This document shows, piece by piece, positions 4,956 through 5,961 of a stretch of 5,961 bases of DNA. This DNA comes from Micrococcaceae bacterium UBA3381 (GTDB taxonomy: Bacteria; Actinomycetota; Actinomycetes; Actinomycetales; Micrococcaceae). Within the stretch, counting starts at the first letter, position 1; each line of letters begins with the position of its first letter. Both the position numbers and the translations under genes were made by a program. The stretch is from positions 1 to 5,961 of the forward strand of contig DEPX01000148.1 of assembly GCA_002358975.1 (NCBI GenBank), read 5' to 3'. Below the pieces are notes generated by a model that ran no database searches, had not been told where the DNA came from, and was given only the letters and a program-made list of their open reading frames with translations.

Positions 4956-5906
4956 GTGACAACCACCTCGGACAAGAAAACCGCAAGCACCGGGCGGCTG
5001 GGCGATAGGATATTCTTTGGGCTGTCCTGGGCCGGTGGTGCCACGATCCTGGCGGTATTGGCCTTCGTCGCAGCGTTTCTGGTTATTCAATCGTTACCAG
5101 CCATCATGCCGGAGACCTTTGGCATCGGAGCCCAAGAGCACACCAATTTTTGGGCCTATGTGTGGCCATTAATTATGGGCACCGTTATCGCATCGGTGAT
5201 CGCATTGGCTTTGGCGACGCCGGTTGCCATTGGCGTCTCGCTGTTTATTAGCCACTATGTGCCCCGACGGTTTGCCACATCAATCGGCTATCTCATCGAC
5301 CTGCTGGCTGCCATCCCGTCGGTGGTTTATGGTGCCTGGGGCATGCTTGTGCTGGCACCGGCAATGGTCCCCATCTACCGCTGGCTACACGACAACCTGG
5401 GATTTATCCCATTATTTGCTGCAGATCCCACCGTCACGACCACGGGGCGCACCATCTTAACCTCCGGCGTGGTGCTTGCGGTAATGGTATTGCCAATCAT
5501 TACCGCGTTGTGCCGTGAGATTTTCTTGCAGGTGCCCAAATTACACGAAGAGGCAGCACTTGGGCTTGGTGCCACACGTTGGGAAATGATCAAAATGACT
5601 GTATTTCCTTTCGCCCGGGCCGGCATTATCTCCTCAATCATGCTCGCACTGGGCCGCGCCCTGGGAGAAACCATGGCGGTCACCATGGTGTTATCTGCCG
5701 GGGGATTCTCGTGGTCGCTGGTGACATCCGGGGCCAATGCCACTATCCCGTCAGAGATCGCACTGAATTTTCCTGAAGCCTTTGGACAACGCCAAGCAGA
5801 ATTGATCGCTGCCGGCCTAATGCTCTTTATTATCACCCTGGTCGTCAACGTCATAGCCCGATACATCGTCAACGTTCATGCGAAGAAAGCTGAGGGACTA
5901 TCGTGA
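4956..5906 (+). CDS. pstC: Phosphate ABC transporter permease PstC
   Basis: PstC pairs with PstA to form the membrane channel through which phosphate from PstS is moved, powered by PstB. From the GTG start the product has 316 residues, the usual family size. A short hydrophilic N-terminus is followed by six membrane segments at about 28-47, 66-98 (with the start of the MetI-type permease fold), 110-138, 166-186, 221-246 and 283-305. The ATPase-docking EAA loop reads EEAALGLGATRWEMIKMTVF (198-217), with the conserved Gly at 205. The motif GRALGETMAVTMV (233-245) is a strong PstC marker, and DLLAAIPSVVYG (115-126) is typical too. The gene follows pstS by 40 bases and overlaps the next start by four (GTGA), so coupled translation is likely. 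I see no strong hairpin in the pstS-pstC gap that would lower downstream expression. Confidence 0.97.
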   Translation: MTTTSDKKTASTGRLGDRIFFGLSWAGGATILAVLAFVAAFLVIQSLPAIMPETFGIGAQEHTNFWAYVWPLIMGTVIASVIALALATPVAIGVSLFISHYVPRRFATSIGYLIDLLAAIPSVVYGAWGMLVLAPAMVPIYRWLHDNLGFIPLFAADPTVTTTGRTILTSGVVLAVMVLPIITALCREIFLQVPKLHEEAALGLGATRWEMIKMTVFPFARAGIISSIMLALGRALGETMAVTMVLSAGGFSWSLVTSGANATIPSEIALNFPEAFGQRQAELIAAGLMLFIITLVVNVIARYIVNVHAKKAEGLS

Positions 5907-5961
5907 GCGTACAAACCCATCAGCGTCCCAAAACGCAGCCAGAAACCCAGCCGCAGCGGAC
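5903..5961 (+). CDS. pstA: Start of the next operon gene, probably phosphate permease PstA (cut by window edge)
   Basis: A GTG at 5903 overlaps the pstC stop by four bases (GTGA). It has a ribosome binding site GAGGGA (5892-5897) five bases upstream. Nineteen full codons are visible and give a hydrophilic, Gln/Pro-rich tail with no membrane segment yet, as is common before the first helix of actinobacterial PstA. The identity rests on operon order (pstS-pstC-pstA-pstB), not on any motif seen, so pstA is an inference from context. Confidence 0.7.
   Translation, partial: MSVQTHQRPKTQPETQPQR

Noticed and set aside
5375..5872. 165-codon open frame on the minus strand within pstC
   Set aside because: It lies wholly antisense to a strongly conserved permease and shows no family motif or ribosome binding site.

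Overview
The window is a piece of an actinobacterial chromosome, most likely from a moderate-GC member of the Micrococcaceae or a close relative. By eye the GC content is in the mid-fifties percent. The evidence is PstS and PstC sequences that read like those I remember from Arthrobacter-type bacteria, a mycobacterium-like mutY / membrane protein / radA neighbourhood, and a run of apparently leaderless genes. The genus cannot be fixed from the sequence; Yaniella or Enteractinococcus would fit the GC content. I see no RNA gene, CRISPR array, mobile element or sign of recent transfer.

Left part (1-2481), DNA repair. The first 272 bases hold the N-terminal part of mutY on the minus strand (adenine glycosylase, with the catalytic Glu visible). 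Divergent from it, on the plus strand, is a 224-residue protein of unknown function with one membrane helix, an acidic linker and an outer domain with four cysteines. It ends base-to-base against the stop codon of radA (minus strand), the branch-migration and recombination ATPase. The membrane-protein promoter carries a close match, at the right spacing, to the damage-inducible promoter motif that PafBC uses in mycobacteria. The radA promoter has a weaker match.

Middle part (2520-3847). A FUSC / aromatic-acid-exporter-type membrane protein lies on the minus strand, 38 bases upstream of radA. Next comes a 155-base divergent control region. It holds the FUSC promoter, with an inverted repeat in its spacer, and a four-unit 11-bp direct repeat that looks like a PHO box.

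Right part (3848-5961), phosphate uptake. pstS (lipoprotein phosphate-binding protein), pstC (permease) and the first codons of the next gene, almost certainly pstA, form one operon on the plus strand. All three begin with GTG behind a clear ribosome binding site. The four other genes all begin with ATG exactly seven bases after a TANNNT -10 box and appear to be translated from leaderless mRNA.

This is mostly a recognisable core region. The parts that deserve attention are the regulatory architecture (damage-type promoter, overlapping divergent leaderless promoters, PHO box, zero-gap convergent stops) and the unknown membrane protein set among repair genes.
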